Of a DNA stretch of 64,000 nt, positions 19,043 to 28,820 are shown piece by piece. The stretch's first letter is position 1. Each line of letters starts with the position of its first letter. Both the position numbers and the translations under genes were made by a program. The notes under the pieces are model-generated. The model searched no databases, was not told the origin of the DNA, and worked only from the letters and a program-made list of their open reading frames with translations. This DNA comes from DASVUS01 sp036388675 (lineage in GTDB: Bacteria; Armatimonadota; Abditibacteriia; Abditibacteriales; Abditibacteriaceae): positions 248,001 through 312,000 of the forward strand of contig DASVRI010000033.1 in NCBI GenBank assembly GCA_036388675.1, in the 5' to 3' direction.

Positions 19043-22000
19043 ATGGTTGTGAAACGATCTCCCCTCCACCTTTTTTCTGCTTTGCTTTGCAGCGTGCTGT
19101 GCCTTGTTTTTGTTCAGCATTCTCAGGCTCAGGGCACTACAACGACAGGTGCGAACGCGCCTTCAATATCTCTCGCGGAACTGTTGCCGCGCGCACAGCG
19201 CTTTGAGGGCACCATCGCCGTCACGTCCGGTGGAGTGACCACACGCGCGCGCTTCATGTTTCAGGCGCCGGATGGCTTGCGCGCCGAAATCGAAGCCAAC
19301 GACGCGGCACAGACACCGGCGCAAACCTACGTAGCGCAGGGCGACCGCACGCAAAGCCTGCATAGCCTCACCGGACGCGTGCGCCGCTGGAACTACAGCA
19401 GCATTTCTCAACCGTGGCGCAGTGCATTTCTGGTGGACGGCGGCCCGGCCAACATCGCCCTGTTCGGCTGGCCGGAGAATATAGAGCGCGCCTACGCCGT
19501 TTCGACAACGCGCCGCGCTGCGAGTACTCAGAATGCCGCAACGGCGGCTGCCGCAACGATGGCTGCCACAACCACTGCCGACGACAACATCGTTTCCGTA
19601 TTGGTGGCGCGCGAAACGGTCGGCAAACGCCTGGTACACGACTTCCTGCGTGCGGGCAACAGCGGGGCGGGTGCGTTCTATGCGGTGTACAAGCGGCCTG
19701 TTTTCGACCGTCCGGCGCGCATCACGTTGCAGTTCTCACCGGCAGGCGCGCTTCTGTCACGCGAAGATCGCGATGAGAATAACCGCATTCTCACACGCAC
19801 CGAATTCAAGTGGAGCGCCGAGACGCGCCTGCCCCTGGAAGCCACAACGCGCGATGGACGTGGTCGCCTGATTGAAACCTGGAAGTATGATCTCGCGGCG
19901 CGCACGATTCCCTTTTCAACTGAGACTTTCCAGTTGGGAGCGGCGGCCAGCGACCAGATTATCGAAGATGCCGAATTGCGCCCCATCGCCGAATATCAAC
20001 AAAGCACCGATGCGGACGCGCAATTCAGCCTCGGAGTGGCGCTGCTGCGACACACCGAAGACATAAGTGCTGCATTAGCCGCCTGGGGCGAGGCCGCCCG
20101 CAGCAAGCCCAAAGCGGTTGCACCGCACTTTGCCATTTTCGACGCTGCGCTGCGTGCGCGCGATTTATCTCTGGCCGAGCAAGCGCTTAGCCGCCTCGCT
20201 ACATTGCGCGGGGCCAATGATGCGGCTGTTCTCACGCGGCGTCTTAATCTTGAGTTGCGCCGCCGCAACTGGGACGCTGCGGCTTCTGTCATCGAAACCG
20301 CCACGCGCGCTCAACCGAACAACCTCGACCTGAGACTCAGCGGCGCCAACATGGCTCGCGCGCGTGGCGACTATGCGCGTGCCCGCGGCTTGCTGCTGGA
20401 GATAGTCGGCAGCACAGCGCCGCAGCCTCAAATTCAGGCCACGGCAGCCGAAGCCTTGGCGGCCATGATCGCCGGCAGCGGCACGAACACGCCCGACGCT
20501 GATGACTTTTTGCGCACCCTACCGCGAGAAACAGTTTGGCAGCGGCTTGCGCGCGCTCACATTCTGCTGTTGCTGGGGCGTAGCGCCGATGACATCAACC
20601 TCGACAACGTGGTAGCTCTGAGTTCTTTTGCACAGGGCCAGGAGCGTCTGGGGCAAACCGAAGCTGCTATCGCCACATGGCAGAAAGTCATTGCGGGCGT
20701 GCCCCTCATTCCTGGCGCTCCCTACGCAATTGTTGCATCGAGTACTCTGGCGGGCGACCGCGTCGCTTTGGGGCTGCTGGCGCGCATCCATCTGGTGCAT
20801 TTGCACGCGGTGCGTGGCGAAGTCACGCCATCCCTGGACCGCTACCGGGACTTGATCGCTGTGGCACCGGACGAAAGTGCGCGCCGCCGCATTCAGGATA
20901 TGCTCCTGGCAGCCTGGAAAAAAGCCCTGCGTGGCGACGAACTGCGCCCCGTGCTCGAACGCCGCGCGCAGTCGCTCAAAGCTTCGGAAGATGATGTCAG
21001 CGTGTGGCTGGCGTGGCAGGAAACCTTCGGCACGGCGGAAGGAATTGGCGTTGTGGTGCGCTCCGGCGTTTCAAAATTCCCTCGTTCGGCGGTGTGGCAC
21101 TCAAGGCTGGGCGAATACCTGGCCGACCAGGCATCATCTCTACTGGCAACACAGGATCAAGCACGCTCCAACATGACCCGTGAAGCGCTCGTCGAAATCG
21201 ACAGAGCGGCTAAAATTGATACGGCGCAGCCTTTCTACCCGATGCAAAACGCGCTGATTCTCACCCAGTATGCGCGGCGCAAAACCGGGGTCATCAATGC
21301 CACGCAGTCGCTGGAAGACGAGCAGAAGGCGCGCGACGCTCTCGATAAGCTGGCGCAACGCTGGCCTAACGATCCCGATGTTTCGATTGCGGTTGCCGCC
21401 GGACGCAGCGCGCTCAACATCAAAGGCGACATGGCTCTGGCGACCGCTTTGCAAAACGGCATGCGCCAGGGAACTCCCGAGCGTGAAACCGCCAGCGGAG
21501 ATCGGCACACCACCGTCTTTTTCGCACGACAGGCCCTGGCCGCAATGCTAACCAAACTGGGCCGGCCCGATGAAGCGGCACGGCAGTATGACCTCTTGTT
21601 TCTCTCATCGCGTGATGCGGGCGAACAGGCCAGTGTCGCCGCACAATACCTTCCATTGTTGCAAAGCCGTGCAGTAGAGCCTAAGGCTGCGGTGCCCGTG
21701 GTGGCGCGACTGATGACCAGCATGGCGCGCGAACCGTGGCCGTTAGATTCCCTTCAAGGCGCGCTCACAGGCTTCTCACGAGTACTCGTAACGCGCGGTG
21801 TGCAACTGAATGCACTCGATAGTTCATTGGCGTTGCAGGTCAGCGCCGCTTTGCGAGCCGCCAACACTCCCGCTGCTGCGCTGGCTGCCGCGCACTTGCA
21901 CTATGCACTGGAACGCGGTGCTCGCGAGGTGCTGACCGTGCCCAATGCTCCGCCCACTGCCGAGCGTCTGGCGCGCGAAAGCATTGCTCTGGGCACGGCT

Positions 22001-22651
22001 TCCGATGAAGCGCTTCAACCCATTACCGCCAGTGACGACCACGTTCTCGCCCCGCGCGCTGCGGCCCTGCTGGGCGAGCGTCATGCCGCGCGCGGCCAAT
22101 GGAACGAAGCGGCGCAGTGGCTGCAACGTGCCGTAGCCGGCGAACCGGGCAGCCTCGATATGCGAGCCGGTCTGGCGCGCGCCCTCAACGCGACCAAGCA
22201 AACCGATAAGGCACTCGCCGTGCGCGAAGATCTGCTGCGTGGCCTGCCGCGCTCCACGGAAGTGCTGCGCCGTGCTTCCACAATTTCCCGGGAGGCCGGA
22301 AAGAACGAAGAAGCCGCGCGATTTGCGGCGCAAGCCCTCAACGTTGCACAATCCACAAACAGCGTCGGAGTCGGCAGCACCGAAGAACTTGCTTTGATAG
22401 TGGCCCGAGCGCTCTTCGAAACCGGACAGGAGACCCGCGCAACTGCTATCTGGACAGGCTTGACGAGTACTCAGTGGCCGCTTGTAACACGTCTGGCCGC
22501 ACTGGGCGACTGGCAGGCGCACCTGAGCGCGTCAACACGCACCGCTGAGGCCGAACGCGTCACGCAGCAAATCAACGCGGTCGTCAAAGAAAGCCAGGCC
22601 AGCGAGAACGATGTGGCGGCGGCGCAACGCTACCTCGACACATTGTCGTAA
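19043..22651 (+). CDS. Large exported TPR-repeat protein
   Basis: A 1202-aa protein with a clear signal peptide (KRSPLHLFSALLCSVLCLVFV, cleavage near SQAQ). Residues 40-300 form a beta-rich region resembling periplasmic lipoprotein-carrier folds of the LolA/LolB type (FMFQAPDGLRAEI, RIEWK-like strand pairs), judged by pattern only. From about residue 320 to the end it consists of helical tetratricopeptide-like repeats, for example QFSLGVALLRHTEDISAALAAW and MAAW-type Ala-rich pairs. Likely a periplasmic or outer-membrane scaffold. It carries four GAGTACTC octamers. Not linked to a recognised pathway by its neighbours. Confidence 0.8.
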   Translation: MVVKRSPLHLFSALLCSVLCLVFVQHSQAQGTTTTGANAPSISLAELLPRAQRFEGTIAVTSGGVTTRARFMFQAPDGLRAEIEANDAAQTPAQTYVAQGDRTQSLHSLTGRVRRWNYSSISQPWRSAFLVDGGPANIALFGWPENIERAYAVSTTRRAASTQNAATAAAATMAATTTADDNIVSVLVARETVGKRLVHDFLRAGNSGAGAFYAVYKRPVFDRPARITLQFSPAGALLSREDRDENNRILTRTEFKWSAETRLPLEATTRDGRGRLIETWKYDLAARTIPFSTETFQLGAAASDQIIEDAELRPIAEYQQSTDADAQFSLGVALLRHTEDISAALAAWGEAARSKPKAVAPHFAIFDAALRARDLSLAEQALSRLATLRGANDAAVLTRRLNLELRRRNWDAAASVIETATRAQPNNLDLRLSGANMARARGDYARARGLLLEIVGSTAPQPQIQATAAEALAAMIAGSGTNTPDADDFLRTLPRETVWQRLARAHILLLLGRSADDINLDNVVALSSFAQGQERLGQTEAAIATWQKVIAGVPLIPGAPYAIVASSTLAGDRVALGLLARIHLVHLHAVRGEVTPSLDRYRDLIAVAPDESARRRIQDMLLAAWKKALRGDELRPVLERRAQSLKASEDDVSVWLAWQETFGTAEGIGVVVRSGVSKFPRSAVWHSRLGEYLADQASSLLATQDQARSNMTREALVEIDRAAKIDTAQPFYPMQNALILTQYARRKTGVINATQSLEDEQKARDALDKLAQRWPNDPDVSIAVAAGRSALNIKGDMALATALQNGMRQGTPERETASGDRHTTVFFARQALAAMLTKLGRPDEAARQYDLLFLSSRDAGEQASVAAQYLPLLQSRAVEPKAAVPVVARLMTSMAREPWPLDSLQGALTGFSRVLVTRGVQLNALDSSLALQVSAALRAANTPAAALAAAHLHYALERGAREVLTVPNAPPTAERLARESIALGTASDEALQPITASDDHVLAPRAAALLGERHAARGQWNEAAQWLQRAVAGEPGSLDMRAGLARALNATKQTDKALAVREDLLRGLPRSTEVLRRASTISREAGKNEEAARFAAQALNVAQSTNSVGVGSTEELALIVARALFETGQETRATAIWTGLTSTQWPLVTRLAALGDWQAHLSASTRTAEAERVTQQINAVVKESQASENDVAAAQRYLDTLS

Positions 22652-22657
22652 GCAAGT

Positions 22658-22805
22658 AGCCCTCTTGCATAAGTGCGCTTCTGTGCAACCGCGACGGTGA
22701 GGCAGCGGGCTTGCTGAAGCGAATCAGCCCGCTGCCTCACGGGCGAGGTTGGGAAAAGTCGCGGTTGGGAAAAACAGCCGTCGCCAAGACTTATGCAAGA
22801 GGGCT
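22658..22805. mobile_element. MITE-like element, CCTCTTGCATAAGT family
   Basis: 148 bp bounded by perfect 17-bp terminal inverted repeats (AGCCCTCTTGCATAAGT and its complement at 22789-22805) with an internal 15-bp hairpin GTGAGGCAGCGGGCT. No coding capacity and no clear target duplication. Its right 43 bp recur inverted at 56778-56820, and its termini recur around a different core at 24457-24608. Probably a non-autonomous element mobilised by a transposase encoded elsewhere (inference). Confidence 0.75.
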
Positions 22806-22818
22806 GGTCAAGAGAAGC

Positions 22819-22856
22819 CAGGAGCGGGATGCCGAGTACTCGGCATCCCGCTCCTG
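22819..22856. terminator. 38-bp perfect palindrome centred on GAGTACTC
   Basis: A perfect palindrome of 38 bp (half-site CAGGAGCGGGATGCCGAGT) with no loop bases, followed by TTTG. It lies between the convergent TPR gene (stop 22651) and gnd (stop 22874). It can serve as a bidirectional terminator, or as a protein-binding site given its exact symmetry around the window-wide octamer. Confidence 0.7.
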
Positions 22857-22873
22857 TTTGCGGCAATACGAAT

Positions 22874-24385
22874 TCAGTCGCCGGGTGAGGCAGTTGGTTT
22901 CTTGTTGGCAATCGCTGCGGGCTGCTCTTGCCCCGTGTCGATGTTGCCGGTAGCCGACTCGATCCAGTCGGTATGGAACGAACCGGGTTCGTCGATGCGC
23001 TCGTAGGTGTGAGCGCCGAAGTAATCGCGCTGTGCCTGCAACAGGTTGTGCTGCAATCGCTCGGTGCGATAGGAATCGAAATAGGCCAGGCTGGCGCTGA
23101 AGGCCGGCGTCACCAAACCGCGTGTGGCGGCTTCCGCCACAACACGACGCCAGTCGGGTGCGCAACGCGTTAAGGCTTCGGTGAAGAATGGGTCGAGCAT
23201 CAGGTTGTTCAGCTTCGAGTCGCGACCGTAGGCTTCGGTGATGCGATCCAGGAACTTGGCGCGAATAATACAACCGCCGCGCCAGATGGCGGCGATGGCG
23301 CCCAGGCCCAGATCCCAATCGTTCTCGTCGCTGGCGGCACGCAGCAGGTCGAGACCCTGCGCGTAGGAAACAATTTTCGAAGCGTAGAGCGCGTTTTGCA
23401 CCGCGTCGATGAACTGCTGGCGGTCGCCGCTAAAAGGTTCGTTGGGCGGCGCGGGCAAAACCCTGGAGGCGGCGATGCGCTCATCTTTCATGGACGACAA
23501 GATACGGCCTTCCACAGCCGAGTAAATCGTTGAGAGAGGAATGCCCAGGTCGATGGCGCTCTGGATTGTCCATTTTCCGGTGCCCTTCTGTCCGGCTTTG
23601 TCGAGAATCATATCGACCAGGGGCTTTCCGGTTTTCGGGTCGGTGCGCGAAAAGATGTCGGCGGTAATCTCGATGAGGAACGAGTCGAGTTCGCCCTGGT
23701 TCCAGCGCGAAAACACTTCGTGCAGTTCAGGCGCTTCCATACCGAGCACAAACTTGAGCAGCGCATAGGCTTCGCAGATAAGCTGCATGTCGCCGTATTC
23801 AATGCCGTTGTGCACCATCTTCACGTAGTGGCCGGCGCCGTTGGGGCCGATATACGTGCAGCACGGCTGCATGGTGCCGGTGCGTTCGTCGTGTACCTGC
23901 GCCGAGATTTTCGTGAAGATTGGTTCCACCAGCGCATAAGCGGCTGGGTTGCCGCCGGGCATGATGGACGGGCCGAGCAGCGCGCCCTCTTCACCACCGG
24001 AGATACCGGCACCGATGAAAAACAGGCCCTTTTCCGCCAGCTCTTTCTCGCGCCGGATGGTGTCGCTATAAAGCGAGTTGCCGCCGTCGATGATGAGGTC
24101 GCCCTTGTCCAGCAGCGGCACCAGTTGATTGATGACGGCATCGACCGGCGCACCGGCTTTGACCATAATCATCATCTTGCGCGGGCTTTCCAAAGAGTGC
24201 ACAAACTCTTCCAGTGTGTAGGCCGGCGTGACGTTCTTGCCCCTGGCGCGGCCTTCCGCCAGTTTCTGCGTCACGCTCGTGGTACGATTAAAAACCGCCA
24301 CCGAAAAGCCTTTGCTTTCCATGTTGAGCACGAGGTTTTCGCCCATCACGGCCAGCCCGATTAAACCAATGTTACACGAAGCCAT
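22874..24385 (-). CDS. gnd: 6-phosphogluconate dehydrogenase, decarboxylating
   Basis: Cytosolic pentose-phosphate enzyme converting 6-phosphogluconate and NADP to ribulose 5-phosphate and CO2. The 503-aa length suits the long form. The N-terminal nucleotide site reads GLIGLAVMGENLVLNM, followed by FNRTTS; the substrate section has SGGEEGALLGPSIMPGG; the catalytic helix is KMVHNGIEYGDMQLI; and GQKGTGKWT follows. I chose the ATG at 24385 (MASCNIGLIG), with AAGGA upstream. The gene contains no GAGTACTC octamer, unlike most of its neighbours. Confidence 0.97.
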   Translation of the reverse strand: MASCNIGLIGLAVMGENLVLNMESKGFSVAVFNRTTSVTQKLAEGRARGKNVTPAYTLEEFVHSLESPRKMMIMVKAGAPVDAVINQLVPLLDKGDLIIDGGNSLYSDTIRREKELAEKGLFFIGAGISGGEEGALLGPSIMPGGNPAAYALVEPIFTKISAQVHDERTGTMQPCCTYIGPNGAGHYVKMVHNGIEYGDMQLICEAYALLKFVLGMEAPELHEVFSRWNQGELDSFLIEITADIFSRTDPKTGKPLVDMILDKAGQKGTGKWTIQSAIDLGIPLSTIYSAVEGRILSSMKDERIAASRVLPAPPNEPFSGDRQQFIDAVQNALYASKIVSYAQGLDLLRAASDENDWDLGLGAIAAIWRGGCIIRAKFLDRITEAYGRDSKLNNLMLDPFFTEALTRCAPDWRRVVAEAATRGLVTPAFSASLAYFDSYRTERLQHNLLQAQRDYFGAHTYERIDEPGSFHTDWIESATGNIDTGQEQPAAIANKKPTASPGD

Positions 24386-24456
24386 TCTCGACATCCTTTT
24401 CAAAAGTGCCAACCGCAGAGGGCGCAGAGGCCACCGAGTGAGAACCAGGGTTCATT

Positions 24457-24608
24457 AGACCTCTTGCATAAGTCACGAACGGGATCATTGAAATTGTAGG
24501 GGCGAGGTTTTCTCGCCCTTTGGGATGTGCACGATGCGGGCGAGAAAACCTCGCCCCTACAATTTGTGCCCCGCCTTTCAATGTAGAAATGACTTTTGCA
24601 AGAGGTTT
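24457..24608. mobile_element. MITE-like element with GTAGGGGCGAGG hairpin core
   Basis: 152 bp with imperfect terminal repeats (AGACCTCTTGCATAAGTCA and TGACTTTTGCAAGAGGTTT) around a perfect 28-bp inverted repeat (24491-24518 and 24538-24565) containing GTAGGGGCGAGGTTTTCTCG. It has the ends of the 22658 element but the core of the 26954, 27674 and 42156 elements, so it is a mosaic. It occupies the gap between gnd and the LarA-like gene. Confidence 0.75.
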
Positions 24609-24647
24609 ATTCTCTCGTTCCTCCGCGTCCTCTGCGGTTCAATGTTC

Positions 24648-25937
24648 TTAAGCCTTTGCCCAAGCGGGCGGCTCTTTCAAACGATACAACATTTCACCGG
24701 CTTTGCGCACCAGCAGCACGCCCTCATCTTCGCAATTGGCAAACGATTCCACTTCGATAGTGGCCGGGTCGCGATAACCCAGGTTGATCTTGCGGCAAAT
24801 CTCTTCAGGTATTTGCGTGGCCAGCGTCACCTGCACGCGCGGCTTTTCCACGCCCTCCGAGTACTCGCCGATGCCGCGCACATGCGTGGAATGCGCCAGC
24901 ACGCCCCACGGCAGGTCTTTGAACTTGTCCCACTGCTTCAGAAAATAATCGCGCGTGTGATAGCCGATTTGCTCGATGAGCGCGCCATGCGTCACCGAAA
25001 TTTCCGTGATATGCGGCGCGTAAATAATCAGCTCTCCGCCATCAGCTACGACCGGCTCCAACTTATACATGCACTTGCCGCCCGTCCACAGGTCGTCATA
25101 CATGGTGGGCGCGCAACTCAGCACGGTGTGGAACGGACGCTCTCGATATTCGATATGCAGTTTGTCGCTCAATTGGGAGGCCTTATCCCAGGCCGCTTCG
25201 GGCGTGCCGCCATACAGGCCGTTCAAGCCATCTTTGCCGACTACCATGCACAGGCACGCTTTGGGAATTTGAACCATCTGCGCCGCGCGGTCGACCACAG
25301 CGCGCACCGGCGTGTAAGCGTTGCCGATGATTTTGGGATTGGCGATAACCGCGCCCAGCCAGTGAAAGAAGTTGAGAATATCCGGGCCGCTGATGCCGGG
25401 AAATAGATACTTGTTACCGCCCGAAAAACCCACCACTTCATGCGGAAAAACCGGCCCCAGGATAAGCAGCAAGTCATAATCGAAAACGCGCCGATTAATC
25501 GCAACCGGAACATCCATTTCGAACAAGCCGCCAGACAGTTCGCGGATTTCCTGTCGCGCAATATCGCCGATGTGGCGCAACTGTGCGGCGTCGTCCCACG
25601 CATGGTTATAAACATCGACCGCCGCGTAACGGGTGCTGCGCTCCTGCGCGGAAATCTCAAGCCGCGCGTTGATGGCTTCGTCGCTCATCGGCTGGTGCGT
25701 GCCTAACGCGATCATCACATCCATCTTGGCGACACGCACGCCGACCAGTTCGTGAATCAGGCGAAACATCATCCCGACCGGCGCAGTACGCGTCGCATCC
25801 GGCACGATAACGAGTACTCGTTTGCCGTCAAGATCCAGCGGGCACAACAATTCGGCGGTCACTTGCCGTGCTTCGGCTTCACTTAAAGCGCGGTCGGTGT
25901 AACCGACGCCTGATGGGTTGATTTGGTTAAGACTCAT
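24648..25937 (-). CDS. LarA-like protein (lactate racemase domain, DUF2088)
   Basis: A 429-aa protein of the nickel-dependent lactate racemase family, some members of which interconvert 2-hydroxyacid enantiomers with a pincer nickel cofactor. Visible family features are VIVPDATRTAPVG, ALGTHQPMSD, the His-containing GPVFPHEVVGFSGGNKYLFPG and ADGGELIIYAPH. No cofactor synthesis genes (larB, larC, larE) lie in the window, so the true substrate is open. The ATG at 25937 (MSLNQINPSG), with GGGA upstream, is favoured over an ATG at 25952 that overlaps the stop of the DUF4139 pseudogene; the two are probably cotranscribed. Confidence 0.82.
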   Translation of the reverse strand: MSLNQINPSGVGYTDRALSEAEARQVTAELLCPLDLDGKRVLVIVPDATRTAPVGMMFRLIHELVGVRVAKMDVMIALGTHQPMSDEAINARLEISAQERSTRYAAVDVYNHAWDDAAQLRHIGDIARQEIRELSGGLFEMDVPVAINRRVFDYDLLLILGPVFPHEVVGFSGGNKYLFPGISGPDILNFFHWLGAVIANPKIIGNAYTPVRAVVDRAAQMVQIPKACLCMVVGKDGLNGLYGGTPEAAWDKASQLSDKLHIEYRERPFHTVLSCAPTMYDDLWTGGKCMYKLEPVVADGGELIIYAPHITEISVTHGALIEQIGYHTRDYFLKQWDKFKDLPWGVLAHSTHVRGIGEYSEGVEKPRVQVTLATQIPEEICRKINLGYRDPATIEVESFANCEDEGVLLVRKAGEMLYRLKEPPAWAKA

Positions 25938-25942
25938 AAACG

Positions 25943-27579
25943 TTAATCCCATGTGTAATGCACGGTGTAAGTGAGCACCTTTTCTTCACCCGGTTTAATG
26001 GGCACGAGGAATTCGATAGTCTGTGCATCCGTTTTGATGAAGTCCTGCGATTTTGCGGTGATCTCCCAGTTCATGCCACGGTACAAGTGCTCAACCACGC
26101 GAACCTCGACCTCTTCTTTCTTGCGGTTGCGTAGCTTGATCTCAAAGGTTTCATCGTTGATTCGGGTTCCTGAGTTAAATTGTGTTCGTTTACGCTCGCC
26201 AACAATGTCAAACGCATTGCCGGTGTAAACACGTACTGTTTCGCCCTGCGGCGTGTGGTCGATTATGCTCTCGCCTGTGAATTCTAATTGACCATCCGTG
26301 TCACGACGGTAGAACCGCAGGCGTCCCTTGGGCAGCGGGATTCCCAATCCATTGACAGCGCTGTTGACAAATTCTCGCATGACCGACACTTTGCTGTTCG
26401 ACTCAGTGCCGTATTCTATCTCTTGACGCGATTGAAAAACTCGACGGCCAAAAGAAGGAAGCGATGGATAGCCCTCTGTGTTGAGGCGTGCGCCATCATA
26501 GATATACAGGCGCTGCGACTTCACCCGCTGAGCACGCGCGAACTCGACCTGCTTGGTTTCTGCATCGCGCAGAGTACTCGGTCGAGCCAATGTATAGAGA
26601 TGATACTCGTCGAAAGTTCTTTCAGTGACGGGTGGCCCACCAGAAGAACCGCCGCCGCCGTTTCCACCCCCGCCACCACCGCGAGACGCATAAAGACCGG
26701 CAGGCTGAACCTTGTTCACATCGCCAGCCATTAATTTGATCCGGGCATCGTTGAACGTCTTGCCACTACGGTTGCTGAGCGTTACCCACGCAACAATATC
26801 AAGAAGATCGCCGTTTTCCGGCGCCACGATGTTGTAATCGGCTTCCCATGACATGCCGCGTGTGATGTAAGCCAACTCGGCTTGCAGCGGGCCGGGCTGA
26901 TCGCTCTGCAATGTCCACTGCAACATCGGTTTAAGAATGGTGTCGTCACCTAAATAGTCGTGCAAAAGAAAACAGGTGTTCGTAGGGCGGGGTTCCCCGC
27001 CCGTTTGCCAATGCACTACATACGGCGAGGAGACCTCGCCCCTACAAAACGCCGGAAAACTTTTGCTTCACTGCTTAAGTCAGGAAACAAAGGTATGCCT
27101 GGTAGCTGAAAACGCAATTTACCATCGACTTCCACTAACGGCTGTGAGGTGTTATCATTGCTAAAGAAATATGGCGGGTTGAGTACTGGCACAACGTTGC
27201 CGCTGCGTATCAGTTTGCCGCGAACGATTTCGGATTTGCCCTCGCTTCGCACCAGAAAGTCAATCGTTTTGCCTTCGTTTAAAGCCAGCAAACGCTGCAC
27301 CGTTATCGGATCGGCGCGATAGTTCTGTTCGAGAATTTGTAGTGCGCGCTTGCCGCTGGGGTCGCGCAAGACCACCGAGTCGGGTTCCAACCCGGAAGTC
27401 ACGTCGCTGACGCGAACCTGATTCACGCCACGTTGCAAGTCCAAAGAAATGGTGTCGCGCACCACAGCGAAGTTCTGGTTGTAAATCGTTAAGGCCGGTT
27501 CCGCGCTCACCACAGCCGCCAATAAACAAGTACCGGCTACGGCACCGGCCACGACCTGCGTTAGAAATAATCTCTTCAT
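25943..27579 (-). pseudogene. Exported DUF4139 protein gene split by a 122-bp insertion
   Basis: Two reading-frame pieces form one DUF4139 protein. The 5' piece starts at ATG 27579 (GGAG upstream), encodes a signal peptide (MKRLFLTQVVAGAVAGT) and the N-terminal domain (LTIYNQNFAVVRDTISLDL), and runs into the element after PLFPDL. The 3' piece resumes at GDDTILKPMLQWTLQSDQPG and ends at 25943. Removing 26951-27075 joins GAC TTA GGT GAC in frame and gives 503 residues. As it stands the frame is shifted and stops inside the element, so the full protein cannot be made. A GTG at 27016 inside the element could in principle start the 3' piece. Paralogue of the 9928-12264 gene. Confidence 0.88.
26954..27075. 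mobile_element. MITE-like insertion inside the DUF4139 gene
   Basis: 122 bp flanked by a TAA direct repeat (26951-26953 and 27076-27078), the likely target duplication. Imperfect terminal repeats (AGTCGTGCAAAAG on one side, complement of AGCAGTGAAGCAAAAG on the other) enclose two arms of the GTAGGGGCGAGG family (CGTAGGGCGGGG and CCTCGCCCCTAC). No coding capacity. Confidence 0.85.
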
Positions 27580-27673
27580 AATTTCTCCATGCCTGCGATT
27601 ATAAATTGACCGTTGATAGACCCATTTTTGAATACCATTCAATATAACTGTCGTGCCGCAGCTCTGCCCAGAT

Positions 27674-27804
27674 AGGGCTGACGCAAAATATCTGATTGGT
27701 AGGGGCGAGGCAACCTCGCCCAGGCTACCGCGTGCAAGATGACCTCGTCTAAGGCGCGAAGACCGCGCCCCTACGAACCATTGCGATGCTCGTGAGAAAG
27801 TCCT
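27674..27804. mobile_element. MITE-like element upstream of the DUF4139 pseudogene
   Basis: 131 bp with diverged ends (AGGGCTGACGCAAAA and complement of AGGACTTTCTCACG) and two GTAGGGGCG hairpin arms. Its minus strand matches the 42156 element over AGCATCGCAATGGTTCGTAG and its left end matches the remnant at 41374. It lies between the divergent DUF4139 pseudogene and ComEA-like gene, so it occupies promoter space for both. Confidence 0.75.
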
Positions 27805-27850
27805 AATAGACAAATTTTTTCACGCTACGCGCCGGAATCTGGCAAACAGT

Positions 27851-28810
27851 TTGCTGCACCGGAACTGCGTGAACTTGTCCAACCACATACAGCAAGAATT
27901 CGAAGACGCTGAGGAAGATACACGGGCTGGAGATCATATCGACGAGGAAAACGCCGCGCCACCAACGGGCCGTGGCCGGTGGCTGCGATTCGTAGCGGTG
28001 CTACTCGGAGCATATGCTATTTTCTGGCTCGGTTCATGGGCGCAGACACGTAGCAGCAAGCCACCGTTGGTCGGGCCGATTTCGGCGCAGAGCGCAACAA
28101 CACGCGCGCCAAAGGTTGTGGTGCATGTGACAGGTCGCGTGCGGCATCCCGGTGTTTATACGTTGGGCACCGATGCGCGCGTGCAAGATGCGGTGCAACG
28201 CGCTGGCGGGCCGTTGCCCGATGCCGACGTAAATGCCATCAACCTTGCTTCGTGGGCTGAAGACGGAACACGCATCGAAGTGCCCGCCAGGCCGAAACCG
28301 GCTACAGCACCATCGCCTGCACGCTTCGCCGCAGAACCGGTGTTTGACGAATCTGTGGAAGACGAAGAGGAGGCCGCACCTGCTGGCGATAACGAGGAAC
28401 CGACTGCGGCAATCGCGGAACGCGCAGTGCCTTCTTCCGCCACAACAGTGAGTACTCGCACTGCGCCGCGTCGTGTGCCGAGCCGTCGCACGGCACAGGT
28501 GCAAAAGGCGAAGAAAGCCAAAGCCACCAAACCGTCTACCATCGCGGGAATGCCGCGTGCCCTGACAGCCGCGGGCAAGCCGTCGGACAATGCTTCGCCC
28601 GAATTCCTTGAAAAGCACCCGCTCAACTTAAACACAGCCAATGCGGCGCAACTCGAAGCGTTGCCGGGTGTTGGGCCGGCCATGGCGCAGCAAATACTGG
28701 ATGCGCGCAAGCAAAACGGCGGCTTTAAGTCGGTCGATGAACTGGATGAAGTTCCCGGCATCGGCCCGAAGAAAATGGAAACGTTGCGCCCGCTGGTGGA
28801 TGTAAAGTGA
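27851..28810 (+). CDS. ComEA-like DNA-binding protein with SLBB and helix-hairpin-helix domains
   Basis: A 319-aa protein with one membrane helix near residues 45-62 (FVAVLLGAYAIFWLGSW), an SLBB-type domain (VVVHVTGRVRHPGVYTL to NLASWAEDGTRIEVP), a long acidic and Ala-rich linker, and a C-terminal double helix-hairpin-helix (NLNTANAAQLEALPGVGPAM, VDELDEVPGIGPKKMETL). This layout is that of ComEA, which binds incoming DNA outside the inner membrane during natural transformation. No comEC is in view. The TTG at 27851 is the longest start; GTG at 27869 is possible. The stop codon overlaps a GAGTACTC octamer, 12 bp before the convergent ppk2 stop. Confidence 0.85.
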   Translation: MLHRNCVNLSNHIQQEFEDAEEDTRAGDHIDEENAAPPTGRGRWLRFVAVLLGAYAIFWLGSWAQTRSSKPPLVGPISAQSATTRAPKVVVHVTGRVRHPGVYTLGTDARVQDAVQRAGGPLPDADVNAINLASWAEDGTRIEVPARPKPATAPSPARFAAEPVFDESVEDEEEAAPAGDNEEPTAAIAERAVPSSATTVSTRTAPRRVPSRRTAQVQKAKKAKATKPSTIAGMPRALTAAGKPSDNASPEFLEKHPLNLNTANAAQLEALPGVGPAMAQQILDARKQNGGFKSVDELDEVPGIGPKKMETLRPLVDVK

Positions 28811-28820
28811 GTACTCGTCG

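Noticed and set aside
26984..27016. GTG at 27016 as the start of a genuine separate gene
   Set aside because: It lies inside the inserted element; the encoded N-terminus is element sequence and the rest is the C-terminal half of the broken DUF4139 protein.
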